Part shown: in pieces, positions 26,877 to 35,460 of the stretch
Layout of the letters: each line of letters opens with the position of its first letter
Numbering within the stretch: the stretch's first letter is position 1
Source of the DNA: Niallia sp. NCCP-28
Lineage (GTDB): Bacteria; Bacillota; Bacilli; Bacillales; Cytobacillaceae
DNA length: 64,000 nt
NCBI RefSeq assembly: GCF_023168165.1
Contig: NZ_BQYJ01000004.1
Span: forward strand, 372,001-436,000
Direction: 5' to 3'
Notes under the pieces: model-generated
Told to the model about the DNA's origin: nothing
The model's database searches: none
The model's input: the letters and a program-made list of their open reading frames with translations, nothing else
Position numbers and translations under genes: made by a program

Positions 26877-27346
26877 TAGTTGACTACCTCGCGATAGGAT
26901 AATTTACGATATGTTTTGCAGAAATAGGCTGCGATAACATGCAATGCAATAAAATAGATTCCATCATATGCCAAACTCCACTTTTTATAAGAAATAATCT
27001 CATAATGATTGCATATAGCTGTCATTATCAGCAAAAACACAATGGAAACACACGCACTTAGCATTTTCCTAAACAGAGACTTTCGTTTGCTGATGGCATT
27101 TAAAAAAATAAGAAGAACAAAAGGGATGGCAATATACCAAAATAAATTATACGAAATAAAGTACAAATGATTGGTTGTAATTTTTATCAGCTTCCATTCT
27201 CCTTCCAGCAGCCAAGCGTAATGAATATTAAAAATTAGAATAACTAAATAAACAAAAGTATTATCAGCAATTGTTAAGTTTTTTTTCAATACAGCAAACA
27301 GAGAGGCAACAAGCCAAACGACTAAGAAGAAAAAAGTAAATTCCAT
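26876..27346 (-). CDS. Membrane protein, partner of the CBO0543-like protein
   Basis: A 156-residue protein with four or five predicted helices (FTFFFLVVWLVASLFAVL, FVYLVILIFNIHYAWLL, LFWYIAIPFVLLIFLNAI, MLSACVSIVFLLIMTAIC) and a basic C-terminus CKTYRKLSYREVVN. It is the first gene of a two-gene unit and shares one nucleotide with the next start. It seems related in layout to its partner. I do not recognise a function. Confidence 0.65.
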   Translation of the reverse strand: MEFTFFFLVVWLVASLFAVLKKNLTIADNTFVYLVILIFNIHYAWLLEGEWKLIKITTNHLYFISYNLFWYIAIPFVLLIFLNAISKRKSLFRKMLSACVSIVFLLIMTAICNHYEIISYKKWSLAYDGIYFIALHVIAAYFCKTYRKLSYREVVN

Positions 27347-27930
27347 AGTTTTCCACCTTTATTCATTATGATTCGGTTCACCTATTAGGGTCATGTTATT
27401 ATTTCCATTTTTATAAAAAATATCCGTTCTTATCAAAAAAGCAGAAATAGATGAACGTCTGACGAGTGCGGTGAAGTACAGCAAATCTAAACGGAGACAA
27501 TAAGCATGCGGGAAAATTCTTGCTGAGTGGGAAAAAGATCAAAATATGTGATTTCTTCCATAGCGGTTCGATTCTGTTGTTGCACGATCACCCCTATGAT
27601 ATAACTTACTCTGTAAGCAAATTTTGCTATAAAATTTTCAGCAAAAAATCAAAAGCGGTTATGTTCTGCCTAACATATTGAAAAGAATTTCGTAAATACA
27701 CTAAACTATAAACTGACTAGAAGAAGGTGGTAATCGTAAAGATAGAGGCATTAATCAATTGCTAGAGATGTACTTTCATATATTCAAGTACATTCTTCAC
27801 AATAAAAAGCATATGTTATCAATTGAAAATTAACGAGCAATGTTTCCCGTTCTTCCATTTTGCGTTTAGACCAAAAATGGGTTTCAGCGGCTATAATGAA
27901 TTCCGTGTATACTTAAAATAGCAAACCCAA
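27347..27930. other. Intergenic decay region
   Basis: Nearly 600 bases without a supported gene. A small hairpin (GTACTTTCATATATTCAAGTAC near 27770) is the only structure I can point to. It leads into the broken isomerase remnant, so it may hold the decayed promoter of that gene. Confidence 0.4.
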
Positions 27931-28269
27931 GGAGAAGTCATCCAAGAAGTTAAAATTACCGAGAATTTATATGCCGATATCCAAGAAACTATTAAAAATG
28001 CAAAATAAAAGATTATGAAGCCATCTGTAAACTGATGGACAATTCTGATCGTATATTTGTTTTTGAAACAGGCAATCTGCAGATGAATTGCAGTGCATAT
28101 TTTTCGGCATTTGTATGCTATAAGAACACAAAAAGAGGCCGAAATACTTGTCCAAAATTTAACTGTCAACGATTTTCTCTGGGGATACCCCTGTACTATT
28201 CTCTGCTGTACAAGCTTTAGTTGCCAAAGAAGTTCTCTTTGTCTCTGCAACAAATTTAAAAAGCAATAG
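27931..28269 (+). pseudogene. Decayed SIS-domain isomerase, HxlB-like
   Basis: Fragments in different frames recall 6-phospho-3-hexuloisomerase: VKITENLYADIQETIKNAK after a GGAG, then DYEAICKLMDNSDRIFVFE with a damaged AGRS-like position, and later STIFSGDTPVLFSAVQALVA followed by KEVLFVSATNLKS where the SGSGETKS region should be. Stops and frameshifts separate them, and roughly half of the usual 185 residues is missing. No hexulose-phosphate synthase (HxlA) is nearby. The assignment rests on pattern memory only. Confidence 0.45.
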
Positions 28270-28411
28270 GTTGCAGCAATAACGCCCTATCATCTCTATA
28301 AAATCAGTTTAGAAACAAAAATAAGCAATGAAGTTCCCATCAATACATTCTCCTCTTTTTTATAGTCGGAGAAATATTGTTCCAAAAGTCGATCATCGCT
28401 ATACATCATCC

Positions 28412-28575
28412 ATAAAGTGGAACTTCAATCAATCGGGGTTTTCTTCATCCCCCACTGATTGTCAGTTGAACCAATCAGGCTTTTACGGGCAAGTTTCTCT
28501 TTACCTAGATTTCTCGTTTTCTCTTATCATTTCTTAGGAGGAGGTCAAAAGCCCATTCATTAATCCATGACAAAC
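28412..28575 (+). repeat. 160-bp dispersed repeat, near-full copy
   Basis: It contains all blocks: ATAAAGTGGAACTTCAATCA, the CCCCCACTGATTG arm of the first hairpin, CCAATCAGGCTTTTACGGGC, CTAGATTTCTCGTTTTCTCT, and CAAAAGCCCATTCATTAAT. It ends about 60 nt before the start of the nuclease-fold gene. Confidence 0.85.
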
Positions 28576-28633
28576 AATAAATCAAAGCTTTAAATAGTTA
28601 TGCCTATTTAAAGCCGCTTGGAGGCACTGCAAA

Positions 28634-29428
28634 ATGAAATTGTTAACATTAAATTGTCATTCTTGGCAGGAAGACAATCAAATAGAAAAAATCCAATATT
28701 TGGCTAATGCTATTAAAGAAGAGGCCTATGATGTAATTGCCTTACAAGAGGTAAGCCAACTAATAGAGTCGGAAATTGTAAAAGAAGCCATTAAAAAGGA
28801 TAATTTTGGGCATCTCTTATTGCAAGAACTAAAAAAGATTGGCATTACCGACTATTCATTTATTTGGGATTTCTCTCATATCGGATTTGAAATTTACGAA
28901 GAAGGTTTAGCCATTTTAACCAAACATCCCATTATAGAAGATTACTCCTTTTTTATTACAAACGGAATAGATACAAACTATTGGAAAACGCGAAAAATTG
29001 TTGGAACAACCATCAACTATCATAATAATCCCATTTCCTTTTACTCCTGTCATATGGGATGGTGGAAAGACGAAGAAGAGCCTTTTAAACAACAATTCGA
29101 TTCCCTTCTGCAGCAAGTGGGTAAAAAGGAACTTTTTTTTCTTTTAGGAGACTTTAATAATAGTGCTACTTCCAAAGAGGAGGGCTATGACTATATGCTA
29201 AGCCGACATCTTTATGATACCTACACGCTAGCAGCAGAAAAAGATGCTGGCATTACTGTAAAAGGAAAAATTGCCGGTTGGGATACCAATAAACATGATT
29301 TGCGGATTGATTTAATTATGGCAAACAAGCCCGTTCCAGTTGAATATTCCCAAGTGATCTTTAATGATCGCAATAGATCAATCATCTCCGATCATTATGG
29401 CGTAGAAATTAAATTAGGATTATATTAA
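28634..29428 (+). CDS. Endonuclease/exonuclease/phosphatase-family protein
   Basis: A 264-residue metal-dependent phosphodiesterase fold (DNase I-like). Visible catalytic blocks are TLNCHSWQ at the start, DVIALQEVSQ with the metal-binding Glu, SCHMGWW, LLGDFNNSA, RIDLIMA and the terminal SDHYGVEIKL. No signal peptide is present, so it acts in the cytoplasm. Substrates in this family range from nucleic acids to sphingomyelin and phosphoinositides, so the activity cannot be fixed. The ribosome site TTGGAGG is followed by its own terminator; the gene is monocistronic. Confidence 0.9.
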   Translation: MKLLTLNCHSWQEDNQIEKIQYLANAIKEEAYDVIALQEVSQLIESEIVKEAIKKDNFGHLLLQELKKIGITDYSFIWDFSHIGFEIYEEGLAILTKHPIIEDYSFFITNGIDTNYWKTRKIVGTTINYHNNPISFYSCHMGWWKDEEEPFKQQFDSLLQQVGKKELFFLLGDFNNSATSKEEGYDYMLSRHLYDTYTLAAEKDAGITVKGKIAGWDTNKHDLRIDLIMANKPVPVEYSQVIFNDRNRSIISDHYGVEIKLGLY

Positions 29429-29432
29429 AAAA

Positions 29433-29474
29433 GGACAATCGCGTTATAGACTAATAACGCGATTGTCCTTTTTT
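29433..29474. terminator. Perfect 15-bp terminator
   Basis: GGACAATCGCGTTAT, a 6-nt loop, and the exact complement, flanked by A and T runs on both sides. It starts just after the stop of the nuclease-fold gene. Confidence 0.92.
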
Positions 29475-29478
29475 AACT

Positions 29479-29625
29479 GGCTGTTTCTAAAAGATTGTTG
29501 TTTTTCAAATAGTTTCAATAAGTAAATCCATTATTAAAACAGATTGATTGGAGTGAAAAATGCGAGACTCCCTTCACTGCAATCAACCTACTCCTTTAAA
29601 AGCAACAACGTTTACGAAGACAGCC
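29479..29625. repeat. MITE-like element, copy 1
   Basis: 147 bp bounded by GGCTGTTTCTAAAAGATTG and GTTTACGAAGACAGCC, i.e. terminal inverted GGCTGT/ACAGCC. The inside holds TTGATTGGAGTG, GCGAGACTCC and CAATCAACCTA. A second copy in the opposite orientation lies at 54214-54387. No coding capacity. Confidence 0.7.
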
Positions 29626-29627
29626 TT

Positions 29628-29828
29628 TTAATTAGTTGCTTTAATTAGCTGAACCCGTCCCACCTGGCCATCTTCTAGTCGCACCTTAATTCCATGAGGA
29701 TGAAAAGGAGACTTTGTTAAGATATCTTTCACAATGCCCGCTGTTCGTTTCCCTGTTCTTTGATCTTGCTTCAGCACAATTTCTACACTGATGCCTGGCG
29801 TTATATCTTTTCTATTCTGACCGTTCAT
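29628..29828 (-). CDS. ywbE: YwbE family protein
   Basis: A 66-residue basic protein with the full YwbE (DUF2196) pattern: ITPGISVEIVLKQDQRTGKR, then TAGIVKDILTKSPFHPHGIK and VRLEDGQVGRVQ. It is predicted to be a small beta-barrel-like cytoplasmic protein of unknown function. Its ATG overlaps the stop of the upstream small gene (TAATG), so translation is coupled. Confidence 0.92.
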   Translation of the reverse strand: MNGQNRKDITPGISVEIVLKQDQRTGKRTAGIVKDILTKSPFHPHGIKVRLEDGQVGRVQLIKATN

Positions 29829-30040
29829 TATACACCTGTGCGTTTTCTTTGATTATTTGGCTTTTTCGTTTGCTGGCTGTTCATTTTTTGCATTTTTTGA
29901 TTGCCGCCTAACATTGCTTTTCCGCCTTGCGCTTGCTGCTTTTTATTGGCAAGCTGCTGTTTCATTGCTTCCTGCAGACTGATTTTCTTTTTTTCTGTTT
30001 GTTCATTTGTATTATTATCGTTCAAGGAAATTTCCTCCAT
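29828..30040 (-). CDS. Small Gln/Lys-rich hydrophilic protein
   Basis: A 70-residue protein without hydrophobic segments, rich in Lys, Gln and Asn (SLQEAMKQQLANKKQQAQGG, then KMQKMNSQQTKKPNNQRKRT). It is likely disordered and nucleic-acid-binding by charge. The ATG has GGAAATTTCC nearby but only a modest ribosome site; coupling to ywbE (1-nt overlap) supports it as real. I do not know a function. Confidence 0.65.
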   Translation of the reverse strand: MEEISLNDNNTNEQTEKKKISLQEAMKQQLANKKQQAQGGKAMLGGNQKMQKMNSQQTKKPNNQRKRTGV

Positions 30041-30111
30041 TATTATAGAAATAGTTTGACTCTCCTCATCATATCAAAGGTAAGTAGATACTTCCAATCC
30101 AAAATTTAGAC

Positions 30112-30275
30112 AATAAAGTGAAACTTCAATCAGTAAGGATTTTTTTCATCCCCCACTTATTGTTAGTTGAACCAATCAGGCTTTTATAGGCAAGTTTCTA
30201 TCCACCTAGATTTCTTATTTTTCTTACATACAATCCCTTATGTGGCGATCAACTGCCCATTAATGCGTGATAAAT
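30112..30275 (+). repeat. 160-bp dispersed repeat, full-length diverged copy
   Basis: It reads ATAAAGTGAAACTTCAATCA, CCCCCACTTATTG, CCAATCAGGCTTTTATAGGC, CCACCTAGATTTCTTATTTT, and ends CCCATTAATGCGTGATAAA. The hairpin arms are partly mismatched. It lies between two minus-strand genes, so it is antisense to both neighbours. Confidence 0.85.
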
Positions 30276-30284
30276 GAATTCTAG

Positions 30285-30887
30285 CTAAATCCATCCATTG
30301 CTTTTTGCTTTTGAAATGGCTTCTATTCTATTTTTCACTTCTAATTTATTTAAAGCTTCCGAAATATAATTGCGAATCGTACCAGATGACAAATATAATA
30401 AAGCAGAAATTTCTTTTGCTGTTTTCCCCTCTGCCACAAGAGCCAACACTTCCCTTTCTCTCTCTGTCAAAGGATTTTCTTTGCCCATATGCCCAAAAAT
30501 CAATTCTGATGAAAACTCTCTTTTCCCTTTGACAACTTGGCGGATTGCCTCTGCCAATTCTTCACTTGGCCCATCCTTTAAAAGATAACCATGAACATTT
30601 GCTTTCAAAGCTCGTTCAAAGTAGCCTGGTCTTGCAAAAGTTGTCAGAATAACTACTTTGCACGCAGAACCATTTCTTTTTAACTCTTCTGCTACATCCA
30701 GCCCACTTCTTACAGGCATTTCAATATCTACAAGGCAGACATCAGGTTTTAACTTATTAATCAGCAACAGCGCTTCTTCCCCATTTTCTGCCTGGCCAAC
30801 CACCTCAATATCCTCCTCAAAACCCAATAAAGTTCCAAGAGCTCCCCTCAGCATTCTTTGATCTTCCGAAATGATGATTCGAATCAA
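30285..30887 (-). CDS. NarL/DesR-type response regulator (YvfU-like)
   Basis: Cytoplasmic DNA-binding response regulator, 200 residues. The receiver domain (1-120) carries the acidic pocket IISEDQRM and the phospho-acceptor Asp in VCLVDIEMPV, with Lys in YLLKDG. The C-terminal LuxR helix-turn-helix reads LTEREREVLALVAEGKTAKE then LYLSSGTIRNYISEALNKL. The start is a TTG whose TTGA overlaps the kinase stop. It should be phosphorylated by the kinase at 30884 and probably controls the exporter genes of the same operon. Confidence 0.93.
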   Translation of the reverse strand: MIRIIISEDQRMLRGALGTLLGFEEDIEVVGQAENGEEALLLINKLKPDVCLVDIEMPVRSGLDVAEELKRNGSACKVVILTTFARPGYFERALKANVHGYLLKDGPSEELAEAIRQVVKGKREFSSELIFGHMGKENPLTEREREVLALVAEGKTAKEISALLYLSSGTIRNYISEALNKLEVKNRIEAISKAKSNGWI

Positions 30888-32017
30888 AATGCCATCCCCT
30901 CTTTTCTCTCTTTCACAATAATTGGAACTGTTATTTCTAGCAGTGTTCCATGATTTGAAGTGAAAGATAATTCTCCTTCCACTAGCTGAAGACGTTCCTT
31001 CATTCCATTTAGTCCATTGCCCAACAAGCGCTGGCCGGAAATTCCTATGCCATTATCTGAAATGGCTACTTCCACCTTTCCATGTTCTAGCAAAATTCTA
31101 ACAGAACAGCATTTTGCCCCGCTATGTTTTATAACATTATTAATCGCTTCCTTTAAACAAAGACTTAAAATATTTTGCGTTAAATGAGGGATTTCGCTGA
31201 CCTTTTTATCTATATCCATATCAAATCCTATATCAGCAGCTTCTAGTATCGTTTGCACCTCGACTAATTCTTCTGCAATTGTAATCGCCCTCATATCAGA
31301 AACCAATTCCCTAACTTGCTTTAAAGCACTGCGAGATATTTTTTCCATTTCCTTCGCTTCAAGCTTTGCCTGTTCTGGTTTATGAACGGCTAATTTTCCA
31401 ACAAGCTGGCTCTTTAATGTCAATAAAGATAATGTATGGCCTAATGTATCATGCAAATCCCGAGCAATCCGCATTCGTTCCTCCCTTTTTACCAGCTGAT
31501 TAATCTGCTCATTCGCCACATCCAATTGCTTTTCCAGGTCCATTCGTTTATTCATCGAGCGAATGCCAAATGGCGACATTAGCATAATCACAAAAAAAGG
31601 AAGATAATAAATCATACTGCCAAAAGAAGCATTGCCTACATAATAAAAAAGCGGAATAATCTGCGTTATAGCAAAAACAGCAAGCGCTTGATAAAAATGA
31701 CGTTTATTTTTATAATAGCCGATAAAATTAGCAGGGAAAAATCCCATAAACAAAATATTGGGATTATAAAAGATGCTCAATAAAAAGATAATCCCCATTT
31801 GCACACCAATCCAGAATGTGTAAATTTTTTTATCCATATACATATACAACTGGCGGTAGGAAACTAGGAATAGCGCCAACAACAGATAACCAATTACACG
31901 TTTTACCCCTGTTGCTTGTGCTATATAAAAGGCTGGCAAAATAAGATACACTAAAAACATATATGGGAAAAAACCAAATCTTGCAGGAAATAGAACGATT
32001 CTTTTTTTAGCTTCCAT
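30884..32017 (-). CDS. DesK-type sensor histidine kinase (YvfT-like)
   Basis: Membrane sensor kinase, 377 residues. Five hydrophobic segments fill the first 150 residues. The HisKA_3 block RIARDLHDTLGHTLSLLTLK contains the phospho-His, and the ATPase domain shows CLKEAINNVIKHS (N box), ISDNGIG and GNGLNGMKERL. The overall layout is that of B. subtilis DesK and YvfT. Because it sits with an ABC exporter, YvfT is the better match than the membrane-fluidity sensor DesK. It overlaps the regulator by 4 nt. Confidence 0.92.
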   Translation of the reverse strand: MEAKKRIVLFPARFGFFPYMFLVYLILPAFYIAQATGVKRVIGYLLLALFLVSYRQLYMYMDKKIYTFWIGVQMGIIFLLSIFYNPNILFMGFFPANFIGYYKNKRHFYQALAVFAITQIIPLFYYVGNASFGSMIYYLPFFVIMLMSPFGIRSMNKRMDLEKQLDVANEQINQLVKREERMRIARDLHDTLGHTLSLLTLKSQLVGKLAVHKPEQAKLEAKEMEKISRSALKQVRELVSDMRAITIAEELVEVQTILEAADIGFDMDIDKKVSEIPHLTQNILSLCLKEAINNVIKHSGAKCCSVRILLEHGKVEVAISDNGIGISGQRLLGNGLNGMKERLQLVEGELSFTSNHGTLLEITVPIIVKERKEGMAF

Positions 32018-32026
32018 ACACCCTCC

Positions 32027-32764
32027 TTAAACAGCTTCTTGCTTTCTTCTTATATAAGTTGATAGTAGCATAAAAAGGAAAAGATATCCTATTACAAAAA
32101 GAAAATTACTGCTGCCAGGAATATTGCCCCTAATAATCTCCCATGCCCCATCTGCAAAATGATAAGAGGGGATCCATTTGGCGATTGTTTGCATTACATT
32201 CGGAAATATTTCAATGGGCATCCACATTCCACCAGTAATTGCTAATGCCATATAAATAAGATTGCTGACTCCAGATGCTGTTTCCACTTTTTTCATGGTT
32301 CCAATCACTGTGCCCATTGCCAAAAATGGCAAAGAACCAAAAAGAATCCATATTCCTGAAGTGATCCACTGCAAGAAAGTAAGCTCTACCCCATTTATCA
32401 GGACGCCTGCACTAAAAATAACCAAAATAGAAAATAGATGAATAGCAGTTTGTGCCATCATTTTCGACGCAAAATAAGTTCCCGTCGAAAGAGGTGTAGT
32501 CTTAATAAACCGTGTCCATCCTTCCGTCTGTTCCTGCACCAGCTTTATCCCCAATGACATAATAGATGAACCCATTACACTAAAGGTCGTCATAGACATT
32601 AAATAATGGGCTTTCCACACCTCTTGATTTTCCTGCGGTGTACTGATCACCCTTGTAAAAAGAAAATAAAACAAAATAGGCATACATAAAGACCAAAAAA
32701 TATAATATTTATTGCGGAACATTCGAAGCAATTCCGCTTTTGTCTGCATAAAGAAGATATTCAT
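32027..32764 (-). CDS. ABC-2 type exporter permease (YvfS-like)
   Basis: A 245-residue membrane protein with six predicted helices and the ABC-2 pattern (KYYIFWSLCMPILFYFLFTR, LVQEQTEGWTRFIKTTPLST, ITGGMWMPIEIFPNVMQTIA, KWIPSYHFADGAW). It pairs with the ATPase encoded directly upstream (adjacent stop and start). Substrates of such exporters include peptides, antibiotics and lipids; nothing here decides which. Confidence 0.9.
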   Translation of the reverse strand: MNIFFMQTKAELLRMFRNKYYIFWSLCMPILFYFLFTRVISTPQENQEVWKAHYLMSMTTFSVMGSSIMSLGIKLVQEQTEGWTRFIKTTPLSTGTYFASKMMAQTAIHLFSILVIFSAGVLINGVELTFLQWITSGIWILFGSLPFLAMGTVIGTMKKVETASGVSNLIYMALAITGGMWMPIEIFPNVMQTIAKWIPSYHFADGAWEIIRGNIPGSSNFLFVIGYLFLFMLLSTYIRRKQEAV

Positions 32765-33664
32765 TTACATCACTTCCCTTTTTGCTGCCAGTTCTGAAAG
32801 TGCCTCTTCCAAATTCCCTTGATGAACTTCAATTTGCGTCATAGATAGTTTGTTGGCGAATAAAACGTTAAGCAATTCATCTGTCTGATCTGTTAAAAGA
32901 ACAACACGGTCATCCACCTGTTTTGCCTCTAAACAATGAGGCAGTTTACGATATATATCCAAAGAAACATTTTTGCCAGCTTGAAAAGAAATCCTTTGTT
33001 TCGATAATCTATTTTTTAAATCAAACGGGGTCCCATCTTCCATGATAGCGCCATTCTTAAACAAAATGATTCTTTCTGCCACTTCATCTGCTTCCTGCAA
33101 ATAATGGGTAGTAAAGATGATAGTTTTGCCGCTGTTCTTTAATCTCTTCACCGTATCCCAAAAGTTCTTTCTTGCGGTAATATCCATGCCTACTGTCGGT
33201 TCATCCAAAAACAGCAAATCAGGATTTCCCGCTAATGCCAATGCAAAATTCAGACGCCGCTTCTGTCCTCCAGAAAGCTTCTCGGTTCGTTTATTCCAGT
33301 CCTTTTTCTCGAATCCCGTAATGTCCAATAAGTCAGTTGTTGCCATTGAGTTAGGATAATAGCTCTGCACTAAAGAAATAATCTCTTTTACCTTTAAGCT
33401 ATCCATCACACTCACTTCTTGAAGCATACAGCCAATGCGCTCTTTTACCTCTTTCCGATTTGGATTTTTCCCAAATACCATAATCTCTCCATCAGTTGGC
33501 CTTACTAGACCTAACATCATTAAGATAGTGGTTGTTTTTCCAGCACCATTGGCCCCTAATATTGCTACAACTTCTCCCTTGTTTATAGAAAAAGAGATAT
33601 TCTCAACTGCCTTTTGATCAGCAAATACTTTTGAAACATTAGTCAACCGCACAATATTATCCAT
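32765..33664 (-). CDS. ABC exporter ATP-binding protein (YvfR-like)
   Basis: A 299-residue ATPase: Walker A GANGAGKTT, Q-loop MLQEVSVMDSLK, signature LSGGQKRRLNFALALAG, Walker B LLFLDEPTVGMD and switch TTHYLQEADEVAE, followed by a C-terminal domain of about 80 residues common in drug/bacteriocin exporters. The ribosome site TTGGAGGTGGAG is strong. It is the first gene of the operon ATPase, permease, kinase, regulator, which has the gene order of B. subtilis yvfRSTU. Confidence 0.93.
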   Translation of the reverse strand: MDNIVRLTNVSKVFADQKAVENISFSINKGEVVAILGANGAGKTTTILMMLGLVRPTDGEIMVFGKNPNRKEVKERIGCMLQEVSVMDSLKVKEIISLVQSYYPNSMATTDLLDITGFEKKDWNKRTEKLSGGQKRRLNFALALAGNPDLLFLDEPTVGMDITARKNFWDTVKRLKNSGKTIIFTTHYLQEADEVAERIILFKNGAIMEDGTPFDLKNRLSKQRISFQAGKNVSLDIYRKLPHCLEAKQVDDRVVLLTDQTDELLNVLFANKLSMTQIEVHQGNLEEALSELAAKREVM

Positions 33665-33756
33665 CTCTCCACCTCCAACGCTTTATAGTTACATTCTATG
33701 AGAATATAAAGCCATTGATTAGTTGTGGATGTCATCAAATGCAAATGACAAATGTC

Positions 33757-33840
33757 ATAAAGTGTTTCTCCCTGCCTAGATTTTCTGTTTCCTCTCCTCA
33801 TCCCTTAAGTAGGAGCAAAAGCCTGTTAATGTGTAATAAA
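33757..33840 (+). repeat. 160-bp dispersed repeat, internally deleted copy
   Basis: ATAAAGTG is joined directly to TTTCTCCCTGCCTAGA, then TCCTCATCCCTTAAGTAGG and CAAAAGCCTGTTAATG follow. The first hairpin and the GGCTTTT arm are missing. Confidence 0.7.
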
Positions 33841-33907
33841 TAGGAAATACTATCACCATTTATTCATATATATGAATAGGTTAACTACCGATAATGGGGG
33901 GCTGCTT

Positions 33908-34159
33908 ATGAAAAAAAGAAAATATCATCTTGAACCTGGATATATAACAATTCCTGATGCCAATAAGATTGTATTGCGGATATTGAGAATTGTGAATCAG
34001 AAAGATCAAACTCATTATAGAAAAATTCTTGCAGAAGCAAAAAAAGGATTATATGGAGGAAGAAAATACGGAGAGCGAATATACACAGTACGCAAAAAAG
34101 ATATTATTCAATATGCAGAAGAACTTCTTCGAGAAGAACAAAAAAGCTATTTCACTTAG
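33908..34159 (+). CDS. Small excisionase/MerR-like DNA-binding protein
   Basis: An 83-residue basic protein starting MKKRKYHLEPGYITIPDANK behind GGGGGG. The pattern of a short helix-turn-helix followed by a basic wing (AEAKKGLYGGRKYGERIYTV then RKKDIIQYAEELL) resembles excisionase-type winged helices. It could be a remnant of a mobile element, yet no integrase or att site is seen. The frame ends at TAG after KSYFT, while protein-like sequence continues in the -1 frame. Confidence 0.55.
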   Translation: MKKRKYHLEPGYITIPDANKIVLRILRIVNQKDQTHYRKILAEAKKGLYGGRKYGERIYTVRKKDIIQYAEELLREEQKSYFT

Positions 34160-34341
34160 CAGTTGCAAAAGATCTAAAAGAAATAGAAAAACAAAAACAA
34201 CTGCCGCCCATTAATCATGTCACCGCTGAAAAGATTAGAAATTCTCTTACCTTCTTAAAATTTCATGCGATCATTTCCAAAGATGCCTATCAAAATGGTC
34301 AGCAGCTATTAAACATACGATTAAGAATATCCGATTTTTAA
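34138..34341 (+). pseudogene. Coding-like sequence in the -1 frame after the excisionase-like gene
   Basis: From a run of six A at about 34140 the -1 frame reads KLFHLAVAKDLKEIEKQKQL, then INHVTAEKIRNSLTFLKFHA and ends LLNIRLRISDF. It has no start codon or ribosome site of its own. The join at an A-run suggests one original gene split by an indel. A programmed shift is less likely because no canonical slippery heptamer is in phase. I do not recognise the domain. Confidence 0.4.
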
Positions 34342-34386
34342 ATCGGCTCTCACTGACGATTGTTAGCAGCTGCCAATAGCGAATTT

Positions 34387-34463
34387 TGTCGAAAAATAGC
34401 TACTTCAGAAAAACTGAACCAAAATACCAGAAAACTGACACAATAATAAAAAAAAACGAAACA
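34387..34463 (+). repeat. 21-bp phased array, copy 2
   Basis: TGTCGAA (34387), TAGCTA (34397), then GAACCA (34416), GACACA (34437) and GAAACA (34458): spacings 19, 21 and 21. It lies downstream of the excisionase-like remnant. Confidence 0.7.
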
Positions 34464-34479
34464 ATGCACTAGCTTTTCC

Positions 34480-34620
34480 GGATTTAGATAATAGAAGCAT
34501 AATCTTAATTCTGATTAAAAATAAGTCAGAAACTTGGCCAACTACAGGCAAAACAATAATTCCGCCAATATTCTGTGCTTTTTGATATGTAATTGACTTT
34601 GCTAGAAATGCTTTTCTAAT
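34480..34620 (-). pseudogene. Possible ABC-2 permease fragment
   Basis: The minus frame reads FLAKSITYQKAQNIGGIIVL followed by PVVGQVSDLFLI, recalling the segment of Na+/drug ABC-2 permeases where a K-EAQ motif precedes a membrane helix. No start, ribosome site or remaining domains are present. A weak call from short similarity. Confidence 0.3.
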
Positions 34621-34640
34621 CAAAGCCAAAAGAATTTAGT

Positions 34641-35294
34641 TTAATATCCTTGTGTATACTGCGAATGAACGGGATATCCTTTCTGATAGGCTGATGCATG
34701 CGGAGCATATCCACCTTGATAATTTTGTTCATAATTTCCATAATGCGCTGGCTGCTGATTTCGATTGCAATTTTTCGATGGTCCAATGAAAACAGACTCT
34801 TTAATCGGAGCAGTCGCCTTTTTCCATGTATTTACGTCCATGCAATACGTATGCGCCATCAAATCAGGCGGCGTTAATCGCAATAAATCTGATCCTAAGA
34901 TAACCTCAGGCGTTTTAGCATCAAATATAGCCAGCAAATGGGTATTATCGGTTGTTGCCACCTCATAATGCCACCAGCCTTGAGGAACATTTGCAACTTG
35001 GCCAGGAGTTATCGGATAGTTTTGAATTTGTTTTGTAAAAGGATTCAGCAGCGAAACAGTTGCAGCCCCAGAAATGCAATACACCAACTCTGCTGCATTT
35101 TGATGAACATGAGGTTCCACCACATTATTTTTGCTGATATAAATATCCAGCAATGAAACATTTTCCAATGTATTTAGCTGTGCAATACCTAACACATTAA
35201 TATAATTATTACTATCCTTCGTAAATAATCTGCTTTTATTGACATCTGCCGTAAACTTTGTTTTTGGCGATGTATAATCAAGATATTTAGCCAT
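34641..35294 (-). CDS. Cupin-domain protein with Tyr/Gly-rich tail
   Basis: A single cupin barrel with metal-binding motif 1 EPHVHQNAAELVYCISG (His, His, Glu) and motif 2 around NVPQGWWHYEVA. The last 40 residues are rich in Tyr, Gly, Gln and His (HYGNYEQNYQGGYAPHASAY), like some spore-coat or surface proteins. I start at the ATG at 35294 (MAKYLDYTSPKTKF), behind GTGGGA; a longer frame from a TTG at 35345 has no ribosome site. The product is 217 residues. The enzymatic role is unknown; an oxalate decarboxylase-like or structural role is possible. Confidence 0.8.
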   Translation of the reverse strand: MAKYLDYTSPKTKFTADVNKSRLFTKDSNNYINVLGIAQLNTLENVSLLDIYISKNNVVEPHVHQNAAELVYCISGAATVSLLNPFTKQIQNYPITPGQVANVPQGWWHYEVATTDNTHLLAIFDAKTPEVILGSDLLRLTPPDLMAHTYCMDVNTWKKATAPIKESVFIGPSKNCNRNQQPAHYGNYEQNYQGGYAPHASAYQKGYPVHSQYTQGY

Positions 35295-35460
35295 CCCAAT
35301 TCCCACTTTCCCCGCGTCTTTTTCCCAGCTATTGTATGGATGCAACTAAAATTAGTGCCCGTACAGAAGAAAATAGCCAGCCCAAACTGCAAAAGTATAC
35401 ATGTTTAAATACTTTAAAATCGTCTATATATAAAGTAACTATCGGAGGAGGTTTTTGATC

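Noticed and set aside
30884-32017. Assignment of the kinase as the membrane-fluidity sensor DesK
   Set aside because: Sequence layout fits, but no desaturase gene adjoins and the ABC exporter context matches YvfT better.
33872-33907. Longer start MNRLTTDNGGLL for the excisionase-like protein
   Set aside because: The GGGGGG ribosome site lies inside this extension and points to the ATG at 33908.
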